From: Carnegiea gigantea
Lineage: Eukaryota; Streptophyta; Magnoliopsida; Caryophyllales; Cactaceae
Direction of reading: 5' to 3'
DNA: 64,000 nt
Assembly: GCA_029747015.1 (NCBI GenBank)
Contig: JAKOGI010000110.1
Coordinates: 632,233 to 696,232, forward strand
The translations under genes and the position numbers were made by a program. The notes below the pieces were generated by a model. It searched no databases and was not told the DNA's origin. It was given only the letters and a program-made list of their open reading frames with translations. Of this stretch, positions 1-10,987 are shown piece by piece (within the stretch, counting starts at the first letter, position 1; each line of letters opens with the position of its first letter).

Positions 1-344
1 ACGCAAACTAATGAGTTCACATTGCAAGAAGGGTTCACACTTGAATCCTTCCATATATACACACACACATATATACATATAAATATAGTATCGAGATCTT
101 TCTTGGGAAAAAAGCTATTCGCTGGTCGTTGTGTTCTTAATATTACCCTTCAACATTATTTTTTTCCTATTCCATGTATATTTTCTTTTCTATTATTGTA
201 CATGGTGAGGAGGTCGATAAATTGTGGTATAAGAAAAAATGAATTAGGCCTATCAAAAAAAAAAAAAAATTATATTAGGGCAAGCCTACGATCGTTGTTT
301 TGTGCGCAATTGAGGAACAACTTTAGTTTGGAATAAGGAATACG
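1..344 (+). promoter_or_regulatory. SAM50 upstream and 5' leader region
   Basis: This stretch lies directly upstream of the SAM50 start codon. It holds an (AC)n/(AT)n-rich tract at about 52-89 that contains TATA-like sequences, and a poly(A) run at about 257-269. No open frame here resembles a protein. The region presumably carries the promoter and 5' UTR, but the transcription start cannot be fixed from sequence alone. Confidence 0.45.
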
Positions 345-3035
345 ATGGGGGGTGTTGCATCTGCATTGGAAGCAAAGAGAGGGGAAGAAGAAACCGGAAA
401 ATCAGATGACCCAAAACCCCCAGAAGAAGAAAAGGAGATATCAGACGACCAAAAATTCCCACAAGAAGAAAAGGAGAAATCAGACAATCAAAAACTCCCA
501 CAAGAAGAAAAGGAGAAATTAGACGATCCAAAACTCCCACAAGAAGAAAAGGAGATATTAGATGACCAAAAACGGTTAGAAGGAGGTTTGGCAGGACCAG
601 CACTAAGAGTGCACGATGTGATTATCAAAGGGAACTCTAGGACCAAAGATTCGGTCATCGAAGCCACCATGGATGACTTGAAGCGTGCTTCTACGCTTGG
701 AGAGGTTAAGGAAGGTATCAAGGATGCCACAAGTCGGCTATGGCAATTAGGCGTTTTCGACTACATCCAAGTTACGCTTCACCATGGCCCAATTGAGCTG
801 CCTGACACTGTCAACGTTGTTGTTTCTGTTAAAGAGCTCCCTCAAGAAAAGCTTCGTCAGGCCAACGTTACGTTGGATGCTAGTGTTGGGGTAATTTCGT
901 TATCTTCTTTATTCATTTGATAGTTTTAAAACTATACTATATGTACCTACCTTTATACATGTACAAAATATATATAATCAAGCTAAAACTAACTTAAGTT
1001 GGACCGTAGTGTTTTTGGTAAAGGATTTTTACTAATAAGGAGCACCTAGTGTCATATATTCACACTCATAATTACCCCCCCAAAGGAAAGTTATTATCTT
1101 GGCAATAGTAAGTGTTGATAATTTTTGTTAGATTTAATTAGATTAATAAGATTTAAGCTAAACATAAGAGAGGGTCTTAAGTTTGAATACTCCGAGACAC
1201 TAGGCCTTTGACAATTGTTACAAGTGTTGATTTAAGCTAATTATATGTTGTTCAGGCATTTAAAGCAGTTCTAACTCTGTTACGAGACTAATCACTCTAA
1301 TTTTCATTCAACAATGTGAGCAAGACCTAACCTCTCATTTGCTAGATGAAGTAGGTTTCAATAAAACAATACTCTTGCCACCAGGAATTGTGATTTATTA
1401 GATGAAACTCTAGAAGTTGGTCTCAGTAATTAAGAACAATTGTCTTGCAATTATATGTCTCTTGGAATCAGTCTCTCTACGGGTACGAATGCCGGTAGAG
1501 GTAAGGTTGCCTACAGTTGGATCTCCCCAGACCCCGCGAAAACGATACCTACACTGGGAGGTGGTGGTGGTGTTGTCTTGCAATTATATGTAACATGCGC
1601 AATTATACAGGGTGGCATTGTTATACTCACAAGCTTTGTATACTTACAGGCTACATGTCCTGATGCTGGAGTAAACCTGAAGTGGAAAAACCTATTAGGT
1701 TTAGCTGACACTTGGGAAGGATCTGTAACTTATAATGGGGTAGAAAAGGGAGGAGAATTCAGTGCTAAGGTTTCATTGCCAAGATTAGGAGATTGGGTCA
1801 GCCCAGTTTCTGCTCGAGCTTATTTGGTATGTCAAGACTTGCTTAAGTTGTCCTCTTACAAACAAAACTCGTTAGGCTTTGCTTTCAGTCTGTTGGATAT
1901 CAAGAATCATAAATTGTCATATGACTTAGCATGGCGCACATTAACAACTGATCCATCACAAATTGCAAGTAAGTCGGTAAGACGCCAATTAGGGCATGAT
2001 TTGCTATCCTCGATCAAGTACGTCTACCAAGTTGATAAGAGGGTCACTTTGGAGACATCTGATCAAGTTCTTAACATGTACTCAACCTTGAGGCCCACTC
2101 AAGGATATGCGTATAATTTTGTCACTCAATTGGCTGGCCTTTACCCTGATGTCAGGAGTGCGCGGTTCTTGTGCCAGCAGTTTGACTTGCGTTATGCATT
2201 GCCTTTGAGATCATTGGGCAAGGCGAACGCAGCCCTTAATTTTGGAATTTCGGGAGGCATAATTATCCCTTGGGGGAGGAAACTATCTATAGTTGATAGA
2301 ATTTTTATGGGTGGTAATTCTTTTTCACCAGTTGGTTCACTGGGACAGCTAGGTTCCTTTTCCGGATTTGAGTACGGACGATTAGGTCCTTCCGAGCCAC
2401 GAAGACAAACTTTGCATAGGGATGCTCTTGGTGGAGATCTCGCATTGTCTGCATTTGCAAACATTTCCTTTGATCTTCCTGTGAAGACCCTACGAGATGC
2501 AGGCATCTATGGTCATGTGTTTGCTTGTACTGGCAACCTTGCTAATGTCCATGACAAGGGGTGGCGCAATTTCTCTTACAAAAATTTCTTGCAAACATTT
2601 CGGACTTCTATTGGATGTGGACTTGTTATTCCACCTAAAATACTTCCTTGTGCAATTGAGGTTCGTCACTTCATCTCTAATTTATGTGTCCCGGCCCCTT
2701 GTTTGCTACATTCTTATGTAATACAATATTTCAAGTTGCCGTCAAGCATGTAAGTAAAATAGTAAGTTGGCATCCTTACCAATCAATTTTTGGGTTAACA
2801 TCTATTTTGGGCTTATATCAATTGCTCGTTCATTAAGGTTACATTCATCCAAAACGTAACAGATTTATGACATGTGGTAGAGTATATTGGTGATATGATT
2901 GGGCATAGTATGCGCTGATGCATGTTTGTCTTTAATTTTGACGTGCAGCTCAACTTTTGCCATGTCTTGAAAAAACAAGCAGTTGGATGGGATCAAGGGA
3001 AGACAACAGCACAAGTTAACTTCAAGATTCTTTGA
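345..3035 (+). CDS. SAM50: SAM50/Omp85-type sorting and assembly machinery protein, 3 exons
   Basis: Exons are 345-890, 1650-2660 and 2949-3035. All junctions are phase 0 with GT-AG borders, giving 547 residues, close to plant SAM50 proteins (about 520). The product inserts beta-barrel proteins into the mitochondrial outer membrane. Residues 26-77 form an acidic, lysine-rich repeat. A single POTRA-like domain follows (about 86-166, with VIIKGNSRTK and LGVFDYI). The C-terminal Omp85 barrel starts at about 183 and includes RRQLGHDLLSSIKY, FDLRYALP, FMGGNS and the closing strand near TAQVNFKIL. The ATG at 345 is the first in frame and is followed by the conserved N-terminus. The 1440-1649 stretch is open in frame with exon 2, but it is intron: it contains a SINE, and a consensus acceptor lies at 1648-1649. 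The chloroplast OEP80 paralogue is less likely because there is only one POTRA and no transit peptide. No lesion was seen. Confidence 0.9.
420..575 (+). repeat. 39-bp in-frame minisatellite in SAM50 exon 1
   Basis: Four tandem 39-bp units encode a 13-residue period (PQEEKEKSDNQKL and variants), with a partial unit upstream. Units differ by a few substitutions, so the array is not freshly expanded. It lengthens the charged N-terminus ahead of the POTRA domain without breaking the frame. Confidence 0.85.
1459..1572 (+). mobile_element. Au-like SINE, probably 5'-truncated, in SAM50 intron 1
   Basis: A 114-bp insert is flanked by a perfect 19-bp target-site duplication (1440-1458 and 1573-1591, TTGTCTTGCAATTATATGT). 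Its body resembles the 3' half of plant Au-type SINEs: a GGTAAGGTTGCCTACA core, then TCTCCCCAGACCCC and ACACTGGGAGG, ending in a GGTGGTGGTG repeat. The usual tRNA-like A and B boxes are not visible, which suggests 5' truncation at insertion. Family naming rests on recognising the motifs; the insertion itself is shown by the duplication. Confidence 0.8.
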
Positions 3036-3936
3036 CCTTTTCCAAGGGGAGAATGGCTACATAAATGGGGGTGGCGGGTTTCTTGCTTTTTAATATATAT
3101 GTTTTCCCACTTCTTTCTTTATTTTATAGATTTTCTTTTTGTAATTTTGATTATTTGGCGATTCATTTGCAAATCGTAAGGGAGCCTTGATAAGTTGATA
3201 TGTTAATTATATTGGCCGTGTTTAGCAAACAACTGTAAGGTATTTGTGTTAGCCGTTAGCTATGTGAACTAGTTATTTATATTAGTTGTTTGAATTAGCT
3301 GTTAAAAACGGGCTGTTTCTAAAAAAATTGTTGGTAAATTTTCATTTATACCGTTATTTATAAATTAGTTCTTAATGATATGTGGTGTAATTTTTTCCAA
3401 ACTTGTACATAATTATATCATTTTTACAAAAAGCTCTCCCCAAAAGGTTAATAGGAAGAGCTTTTTAGAACTAAACAGTTATTGTAAATAACTCTTTACC
3501 AAACATACTTTAGTTGTTTGATTTGATCAAAACAGCTAAAATCCTCTCAAAAAATTATTTTTACCCAAACATCTGTTATTACCAGACTCTATTGTTATAC
3601 ATCGCCTCCATTTTGCATGGTCATATCCAACGTCGTCCACGCTGCTTGAATTCAATTTGGAAATAGCAAGTCCCATAAGTGTGGCTTAGTACAGAACCCT
3701 TGCACAAGTTAGAGAATAGAAATGGAGGTTTTTTTTGTTTTTGTTTTTGTTTTTGTTTTTATTTTTATGGAGTTATAAAGTGAGGGAACTTCATTAAATC
3801 AAATCAAAATACTAGGTGGAATCAAAACGTCTAATTGGTCAATAAAAGGTATTAGATATATATAAGCCACATATGCCAATAATTAAAAATCATTAAAAGA
3901 TATGCTAAACAGAATTATCAATGAAAAAGGGTTTAT
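3036..3936. other. SAM50 3' flank, no gene
   Basis: This AT-rich stretch contains the SAM50 3' UTR and flank. It has a candidate decayed MITE (3212-3585) and a (TTTTTG)n microsatellite at about 3729-3766. No protein-like frame was found on either strand. Confidence 0.6.
3212..3585. mobile_element. Possible decayed MITE
   Basis: The segment opens with a GTGTTTAGCAAACAACT-like end and closes near TTTACCCAAACATCTG, a weak inverted match typical of old TGTTTGG-type plant MITEs. Internal AACTAGTT-rich inverted segments and the TTTACCAAACA motif at about 3496 support this. No clean target duplication was found, so the limits are approximate. Confidence 0.35.
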
Positions 3937-5375
3937 TGTTCACAAAACGTTAACCTAATTTGTAAAGGTCATTTTATTGTTCACAACACCAAAACTTATT
4001 GTTTTTGTAAACAATAACCTCTTGTTCACAAAATAAAAACCTATTAATCACAAAATAGAAGCATTTTATGTAAACACTGCTACTGCTGTATAACCTTTTT
4101 AGATTCTATTGTTCACAAAATCAGTGGCGAAACCAGCGTAGTATCAATGGTGTCACCCAACACTCCTCTAAAAAAAAAAATTATATATGGCAGAAATGAA
4201 AAAAAAATAAAAGCTAATATAAATGTTAAATAAGCTAACCCTTAACATGAATTTGCGAATGGCTTAATAGTGCACGGCGCGCTTGTTTGTGTTGGAGTCC
4301 TAGAGGTCGTGCTTTTGAGGTTTCCTAGCCCTTGTTTCACAGTTTTATAGTTTTGCAAAAGTATGACTAGGTTTCGTCATGATTCGCTGCTTGAGTTCTA
4401 ATGTTTTGTCAATTGAGTGAATTATGCTCTAAGATCTTATTCCAATTCCCATGCCGACAGATTATGACTAAGAGATATTAGTGATCTCAAATTTTCAATG
4501 AAGTAGAGTCTTCCAAATTCCCAAATATTCATTATTATTCATAAATTAATGTCATATTGTTGCAGTGAAAACCTAGAAAAAAAAAAAAATCCCCTTTTTC
4601 CCTCAAACGAAAAAAATTTCATAGGGGCAGCTCATGCCCATTGTCCACCTCAAAAAAAAAAAAATAAAAATAAAAATAAAAGTGCATTCTTTAAGCTATC
4701 ACTTTTTTAATTTTTTTTTTTGGGTAGGGTTTAAGTGAATTGTGAAACGGATGAAACATGGTTCGAATTTCAAGTTGATCTGAATACATTGCTTGATGAT
4801 AGTGCATTATATCAACTTTTAAGTATTGGCTTATACTGGTCAACTTGACTGATAGTGCAACAATATGGGGTCTTGTTGAGAATGATTAGATTAGATGTAA
4901 TGTAATAATTATTTAATTTTAGTTTACGATTATTATTGAATTTTATATTGTATACTGTTAATTCCGATACCTTTATCTGAAATTCCCGACTTCGCCACTG
5001 CACAAAATGGTACCGTTCACAAAATGCAAACATATGGCTCACAAAGTAGAATGTTATGTTAGTATGTAACGTTCTATTATTCACCAAAAATTCTTAGGTT
5101 TTTTTTTAAAAAAAACATATTCTATTATTCAAACTTTCAATGAAAAAAGGTTCTATTGTTCAAAAGATATGGACTTATTGTTCACAAACCATAACCTATT
5201 GTTCACAATGTAGAACTTTTATACTATTAATGTTATATTATTAACCAAATATTCTTAATTTTTTTAAAAATTTGATCTATAAGTCAAAATGTACTAGTTT
5301 TCAATTAAATGATGCTAACAAACAGAAAAAAAGCCTTATTGTTCACTAAAAATTACCCAATTATTCACAAAAGTT
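3937..5375. repeat. Dispersed TTGTTCACAAA motif array
   Basis: At least ten copies of a TATTGTTCACAAA-like motif, often followed by ACC or TAGAAC, recur at irregular 20-60 bp spacing (near 3938, 3977, 4022, 4110, 5015, 5179, 5203, 5339 and 5361). The array is interrupted by the hAT-type element at 4122-5000. It looks like a decayed tandem repeat or the subterminal part of an older element. Confidence 0.6.
4122..5000. mobile_element. Non-autonomous hAT-type DNA transposon (879 bp)
   Basis: The element starts CAGTGGCGAAACC and ends in TTCGCCACTG, giving a 10-bp perfect terminal inverted repeat. It is flanked by a perfect 8-bp target duplication, CACAAAAT (4114-4121 and 5001-5008). An 8-bp duplication and a CAGTGGCG terminus are typical of plant hAT elements. 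The interior is AT-rich and encodes no transposase, so it needed one in trans. The duplication lies inside a TTGTTCACAAA motif of the surrounding array. Confidence 0.88.
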
Positions 5376-5732
5376 AACCTATATTTAACAAAAGAACTTT
5401 TATGCTACCAATTTAAAAAGATGAACTATTATAAATTAAATTTAGTTGAATATAATAAATATGTATAAAAAAAAAAGTTGAGTAGTTGGAAATAAAATTA
5501 AAATGAAAAGCTTTATTACTAAGGAAAAGAGTTTGGACCGGACGTACCATCCTTGTGGTTTTCCGGGCCGACGATATAATTTGCGAGTTAATGCATGGCC
5601 CTCCTTCCCCCCCCCCCCCCCCCCCCCCGCCCCCCCCAGGCTGCTAGTAAATGTGACTATGTGAGGCCTGTTCTTGTCCAAATACGTTAGGTTAACTACT
5701 CAAGCCTATACAAGCTTAGAGGTATAGGTCTT
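5376..5732. other. Intergenic, with interrupted poly-C tract
   Basis: No gene is visible. The notable item is a run of about 22 C, one G, then 8 C at about 5607-5637. Its exact length is uncertain, as for any long homopolymer. Confidence 0.6.
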
Positions 5733-6105
5733 CTTTTTTTTGGATAATTAATGCCTTAGGCAAGTTCACCGCACAGAGACGAAGATACAACAAAGCACAA
5801 CCAATACACACCCACAAGTGAAACAAAACAAACATCCCTACGAGCCTACACAACCCCACACAAGGGCCAAGAAGACTAGTATGCAAATAGAATAGGAATA
5901 GAGCTAAAGTTTCCAGCCAACTTCTCAGGGGTGTAGGGCAAATCTTCCTTTCACGTTTTGGTCCATAAGGTGACTCCCCACCGAATAGTGTGACACAAAG
6001 CTGCACTGTCAAAATCTTGGCAATCAAAAAGCATGCGATTCCTCTTCATCCACATACTCCAGAATGTTGTATAGAAAGTTATGATCCACAACTTTCTCCT
6101 AAGCT
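5733..6105 (-). pseudogene. LINE (non-LTR retrotransposon) 3'-end fragment
   Basis: Reading leftwards from about 6105, the frame gives a KLWIITFYTTFWSMWMKRNR-type segment. It resembles the Trp/Arg-rich tail after the zinc-binding reverse-transcriptase domain of plant L1 elements (the IWKERNRR motif). It ends at a TGA near 5960. An untranslated stretch and a short A-run (T-run at about 5733-5740 on the plus strand) follow, which would be the poly(A) end. Upstream RT and endonuclease domains are missing, as in 5'-truncated LINE copies. The family assignment rests on a short motif. Confidence 0.5.
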
Positions 6106-7247
6106 GATTTTTGAATTTTTAAGACACCCAAGTTTCATAGAAATGTCTAAAACTCTCTGCTCTGGGACCCATATGAGGATCAGCCTTGATGTACATTAAT
6201 TCCTCCACTTAGTGGAGCAATCATTATCGTAAGGGCCATTAAGAAAGAATAACCAGATTCTCTAAAATAAATGGCAAACAGGAGGAATACATACAAGGCA
6301 ATAAATTTAGAAGATCTAGCTAATTTAGAAGTGACATACAGATGTGAAAATTGTATTCTTGTCTCTAAGCTCTAACTTATTTGGTACGACGGACTCCATA
6401 TGTTAGTGGGGAGGTGCCTAATTTCAAGTGTCGTAGTATAATATAATGGACGTGTCTTACAGTCTGACAGTTATGTTCGTCAAATTTGTAGGCAGTTGGA
6501 GGATTTGAAATTGGTGCAAATTCTTCACTACACAAAATCCGTAGAGAATAATGTGGAAAATCGAAAGAAATACCATGTATAAAGGGTCTTTGTTGACTAT
6601 TCAGACATATTGAGCATTCGTTTAATTTGAACGCTTTGAATCTTTATTCTATCGGCGCGGGTATAGTGATTTCTGCAAAACGGCAATTATGAGAGTTACG
6701 GTAATTTCCACAATCTTAGCCGTACATGTGGTGATGTTTAATCTCTACCGTTAATTTTTTATTTTTTTAATGACATTAAATTTAATGTTTTTAAATTATT
6801 AAACTTATGATAATTACTTGAAAAATTATTTTTTAAGGACTCGTTTGAATTGTGAAAAATTCCATCATTAATTCATGAAAGATCGAAAAAACATTAAAAT
6901 GAAACAAAAAACAAGAATTAAAAGATTTGAAGCATGAAACCCAAGCCAACCTCCATAGTTTCCGGCCAATAACTCCAAATTTTCCGGAAAGATACTGATG
7001 AAGTTGATGCGACCAAGTTCCGGCCGATGATATTTCCGGCGACCTCCCTTGCCCACCAACGAACGGGCCTAAAAAATCACAGATAAGATAAATTGCTGCT
7101 GGAAAAAATGTGCACGCCTGAAAAAAAAAAAAAATGTCATCAGTAAGTAGCTAGGCCGGTGCCACAGTCGGCAATGGGCTGGGCGTACCATTCAATGGGA
7201 TGGAAGTTTGAAGGTTGCGAGTCGGAGGATTGAAGGGCGTGTCGAGG
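6106..7247. other. Intergenic, nothing recognised
   Basis: This is AT-rich DNA with no protein-like frame, no tRNA-like fold and no clean terminal repeats. The 5' breakpoint of the duplicated ABC1K segment lies at its right end, near 7248. Confidence 0.5.
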
Positions 7248-8148
7248 TTTTTTTTACTCATGGATTTTAGGGAGGAAACTGAAATGAGATAGAACAAATG
7301 TTCCTGCGATATTGATAATATGCATGTCTTGAAATGGCAAATATTTCAATATTTCAATTTGCAATTGTTATGACTGTGCTATTACGTCTGTATGTTTCAA
7401 TTCTAGTGACCACTGTCAATTTTGTCTAGTGGTCCCATCGGAAGGGCCCATCAAATGAAATCATGGCTGCTGGTTCCAGCTGATACGCATAGGACTTACC
7501 AAATAAACTTCTTACATCAATTAAAAGTCTGTACCCTTACCCTCTTCCTTGGTGTCTTTAAGCATCAGACGAGGTAAAGATTGTGCCTATCCATTATCCA
7601 AAAAGAAGCAAGAGTTATAAGAGAATAAGGGTACTGAATTCCTATTCATGGGAGAGTTAATTTCGTTGTGGGAATTCCTCGCTCTTCATCCCTTTAGCCA
7701 TCTAAAGGGAGGAGGGGAGGGAGAGATAAGGGAATAAAAAAGAAAAAAAAATTGTAGAGAGAGGGAGTAGAGAAGAGAGGGGGGGAAGGGGCAATCCTTT
7801 TCACCAAATTCGATCCTGTCCCATGATCGCAAGTGCCTCTCTTGCATTCATGTTACGCATTTACATAATGGCCAAAAGGTTGCTGTGAAGGTCTATATGC
7901 AAACTTCATTACCAAGTGTTCAATTTGGATCTCTGAAACCTTGATCTCTGCTGTATTCTCTAGGACATTTTTGCATACACCTATGGCTCGTTTTATCTTC
8001 AGGTTCAGCACTCTCACATGACCGATACTGTGGCTGCAGATTATGCAACTGTGGAGTGGCTCTTCCCCAATTTTGATTACAGGCACTCGGCCTAGATGTA
8101 CCTTGGCTGCTGACCCCCCACCCCAAAAAAGGTTTTGCATTGTCCTGA
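7248..8148 (+). pseudogene. ABC1K pseudogene copy A, left part (exons 4-5)
   Basis: This segment is homologous to 56010-57190 of the ABC1K gene further right. It contains the exon 4 equivalent (about 7797-7890) and the exon 5 equivalent (8003-8082). Exons 1-3 are absent. About 90 bp spanning the exon 4 acceptor is deleted. Exon 4 carries small insertions and deletions near 7825 and 7847 that break the frame. Exon 5 lacks 21 bp, and its donor is GC rather than GT. Homology stops at 8148, where an LTR retrotransposon begins, and resumes at 31463. It is a dead, 5'-truncated duplicate. Confidence 0.85.
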
Positions 8149-8453
8149 TGATGTCGTATCTCCTAAGGAGTTCTATGGCAATGTCTATTCTAGGAAGAAT
8201 AGGAGATTTTGTAATATAGGGGTCCTCTTTTAGGGTAAAATCTTTTTATTTTCCTATATCATTTTCAGTTATTGTAATCTTATCATAATCGTTGGATTTA
8301 TTTTATATTTTTTTCAGTTGTATTGATTCCTATATAAACCCCCCTCGTGCTTTGGGGAAAGACACAATTGAATGAATTGAATTATTGAGTTTTTCGAAAG
8401 TTCTTGTGTGATTTTTCTAGGCGTGGGAATTTCTCTTAAAGCGTCCTATATCA
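8149..8453 (+). repeat. Element 1 5' LTR
   Basis: The 305-bp LTR starts TGATGTCGTATC and ends CCTATATCA. It holds a TATA box (CTATATAAAC) at about 8330-8339. It pairs with 31157-31462. Confidence 0.93.
8331..8337 (+). promoter_or_regulatory. TATA box of element 1 5' LTR
   Basis: TATATAA lies about two-thirds into the LTR. It is conserved in the 3' LTR at about 31339-31345, as expected for the U3 promoter of a plant LTR retrotransposon. Confidence 0.65.
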
Positions 8454-8456
8454 AAT

Positions 8457-8469
8457 TGGTATCAGAGCC
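8457..8469 (+). other. Element 1 primer-binding site (tRNA-iMet)
   Basis: TGGTATCAGAGCC lies three bases after the 5' LTR. It is complementary to the 3' end of initiator methionine tRNA, the usual primer for plant Ty3/gypsy elements. Confidence 0.9.
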
Positions 8470-9607
8470 TATGATCCTTGCCGCTGCCTGAGCATTTTCT
8501 CTTTCTTTTTCCCTTTCCCGAGTCAACCCAAAAAAAAAAAAAAAAACACAACAAATCAGAAATCCTAAACCAGGCTGTTGCCGTGACACCACCACCTAGC
8601 AACGGCGGCCATCACCATCGACCACCAACCCTCGTTCGACATCTCTGGTCGACCGCCACCGCGCTACCGCCGCCAGTTAACGCTCATCGAAACCCAGATT
8701 CTCAAATCCAAAACCCCAGCCACAGTGATTAACCCTCGATTGCCACTGTTTCCGTCCACCACCACCACTGGCCATCATCCAGGGTTGCCACCTCTGGCCG
8801 ACCACCACTAGCCTTCCACCGTAGCCAGCCGTCCGCCGAAACCCTAAAAAAATTCCCAAATCTGCCAACCACAAAGCGTGAAGCCCTAACTATCCGAAAC
8901 CCTAAACCCCAAATTCGTACCCAATCCCTCACATTCACCCAAATCGATCTCACTACTGCATTACCCACTAAATTTCACCCCTCAAGCCCGATTTAATTGA
9001 AGAAAATCATACCCCTTCCAGTGTTAATCCATTCTTCCAGGCGTCACCTCTACCGCCAGCAACCAAGGCCGAGACCTCCCTTGCCAGCAACCTTCGGTCA
9101 CCGTCTGCCCATCTCCTCGCTGGAAAACACCTCTGCAGGCTGTCACCTAGTCTTGGTCTTGAGTTCTTCTCTGGCTGATTGTAAGTGCTACTGTTGCCGC
9201 TGTTGGTATAGAAGCCCCATTGTTTCTGCCTCGAAGTTTGCAAATCTACTTGATCGACCACTTATCTCCACCAACGCTTAGATTCAATTCTGCAGGTGCT
9301 GAAGGTACGGGGCCTAACCATTACTCGCAAGTCGCCAAGAGGTACGGGGAACTCGATTTACCTTATTAAGAGTTTGATTCTCTATAATCGAAATTAGCCT
9401 AATTTCGGATTGTTCGGGTCTTTGAGTGATTGCTTAGATCCTGATTTCTCATTGCTACTTACTCCTTGCTTAGTTCGAGTTATACCAATAATCCATATCA
9501 AACTTTTGTGCTTTTTGGTTTGTGTAGTGACTGTTTACCACTATCGTTACTATTGCAACTTGGTTTAATCTAAGCACCTACATCTTGCATTCATAGTTGC
9601 ATCCATT
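8470..9607 (+). other. Element 1 untranslated leader, partly GC-rich
   Basis: About 1.1 kb separates the primer site from the gag ATG. The stretch 8580-9260 is rich in CCACC/CCGCC and has AAACCCTAA-type motifs, so it looks more like a plant 5' UTR or exon than the AT-rich surroundings. Several short open frames exist on both strands, but none is recognisable. It could be captured host sequence or simply a long leader. Confidence 0.5.
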
Positions 9608-10960
9608 ATGTCATCCTCACCCAAACAGCCTTACCAATCTCAGATTGACACCCTATCTGAAAGGCTTGACCGTCAAGATGCTAGGTTTGACCAGCTTGAG
9701 GCCAAAATTGACAAACTAACCCGAGCATTTGAAAAGTTACCCATGCTTGACCAACCTCAAACCCCACCCTAATTTTCCCCTAAACTACTTGTGGAGGGGA
9801 ATGATCGTCGTCAGTGGGTCGTTTATAAGTCAAGTCGAGCCAATGAGCTTGAAGAGAGAGAACCTGAACTAGTGACTCCATCTAACCCTCGAATGCAAGG
9901 GGAGGGGACTAATTTGAGGCATGACCAAGGAGACAATAGGAACCGCCGGTTCGACACCCCTAGAGATGACAGGGGGACGGGTAACCATAGGGAACCTAGG
10001 CATGCAGACCTTGAAACTGATCGTAGGAGTGTTCATGAGGGTTACTCCGATATTACTCGAATGGTGAAAGTCGATGTACCCTCTTTTGATGGAAAAATAG
10101 ATGCTACGACTTTTTCTGACTGGATAGTTGCTATGGAGGATTACTTTGACTAGTATGAGATGTCGGATATTAAGCAGGTTCGATTTGCCAAGATAAAACT
10201 TGTAGGACCTGCTAGGAAGTTTTGGCAAACTGTAAGGAGTCACCTCGAGTGAATGCGCCAACCCTCTATTGTTCAATGGGAAGTCATGAAGGATAGGTTG
10301 AAAGAAAAGTACCTTCCTTATTTCCCTAAGGCACATCTTGTTGACCAGATGCTAGACCGTAGACAGTCCACCTCTAATGTGTCAGATTACATCAATAGTT
10401 TTGAGGAATTAACTTAGCGCTGTGACCTTCTAGAGGACCCTTCCATTACTATAGCTCGCTTCATTCAGGGCTTACGGACTGACCTTAAGAGGGAAGTAAC
10501 ATTATCTACGCCTTATACTCTCGATAAAGCTTATCACAACGCTTTAGAGGTTGAAAAACTTGATAAGCTTTACCCTATACGACGTACTGCTCCTTCCTCT
10601 AGGGCCCCTGCCTAATCTGTTCCTAAGATGAATCAGTTTTCTATGAGTGCTTCAAATTCTAAGGTTCACAACCCTCACATCCCACCTAGAGTCACCACGC
10701 AGGGAGCGTCCTTTGGTATATCTCGTAACCCAGTCCAATGTTTTAGCTGTCGTGGGAGAAGTCATTATGCTTCTGAGTGCCTTCACCATACCCTGACCCT
10801 AGAACATGAGTCCTTTGGACCACCCGAACTTGAGGAAGAGGTTGTCGACCCTAAGGGAGATTTTGAAGATCTTGTTAATGTTGATAATAACCTTCTTCAT
10901 AATGCACATCTTAGAGTTATGAGATGCCTTCTAGCCAACCCAGTCATGAACGATGAGTGA
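9608..10960 (+). pseudogene. Element 1 gag, nonsense-riddled
   Basis: The frame opens at ATG 9608 and stays in one frame. It contains a coiled-coil-like N-terminus, a capsid-like region (about 10070-10560, with VDVPSFDGKIDATTFSDW and a CDLLEDPSI-type segment) and a CCHC knuckle near 10735-10790 whose His/Cys spacing is still visible (CFSCRGRSHYASEC). In-frame stops lie at 9770, 10151, 10250, 10415, 10613 and 10958, with no frameshift. Each stop is one transition from Gln, Arg or Trp. The protein cannot be made without extensive readthrough. Confidence 0.85.
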
Positions 10961-10987
10961 AAACGTACCACCATCTTCTATACTCTT

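Noticed and set aside
286..603. Minus-strand frame with repeated LISPFLLVGV units
   Set aside because: It is the antisense shadow of the SAM50 minisatellite; the hydrophobic repeat is a by-product of the coding strand.
1440..1649. Upstream open extension of SAM50 exon 2 as coding sequence
   Set aside because: It consists of a SINE and its target duplications. A good acceptor at 1648-1649 keeps phase with exon 1, and the SAM50 family has no such segment.
8478..9281. Several His/Pro/Arg-rich frames of 65-95 codons in the leader of element 1
   Set aside because: They overlap on both strands, have biased composition from CCACC-type sequence and match no family I recognise.
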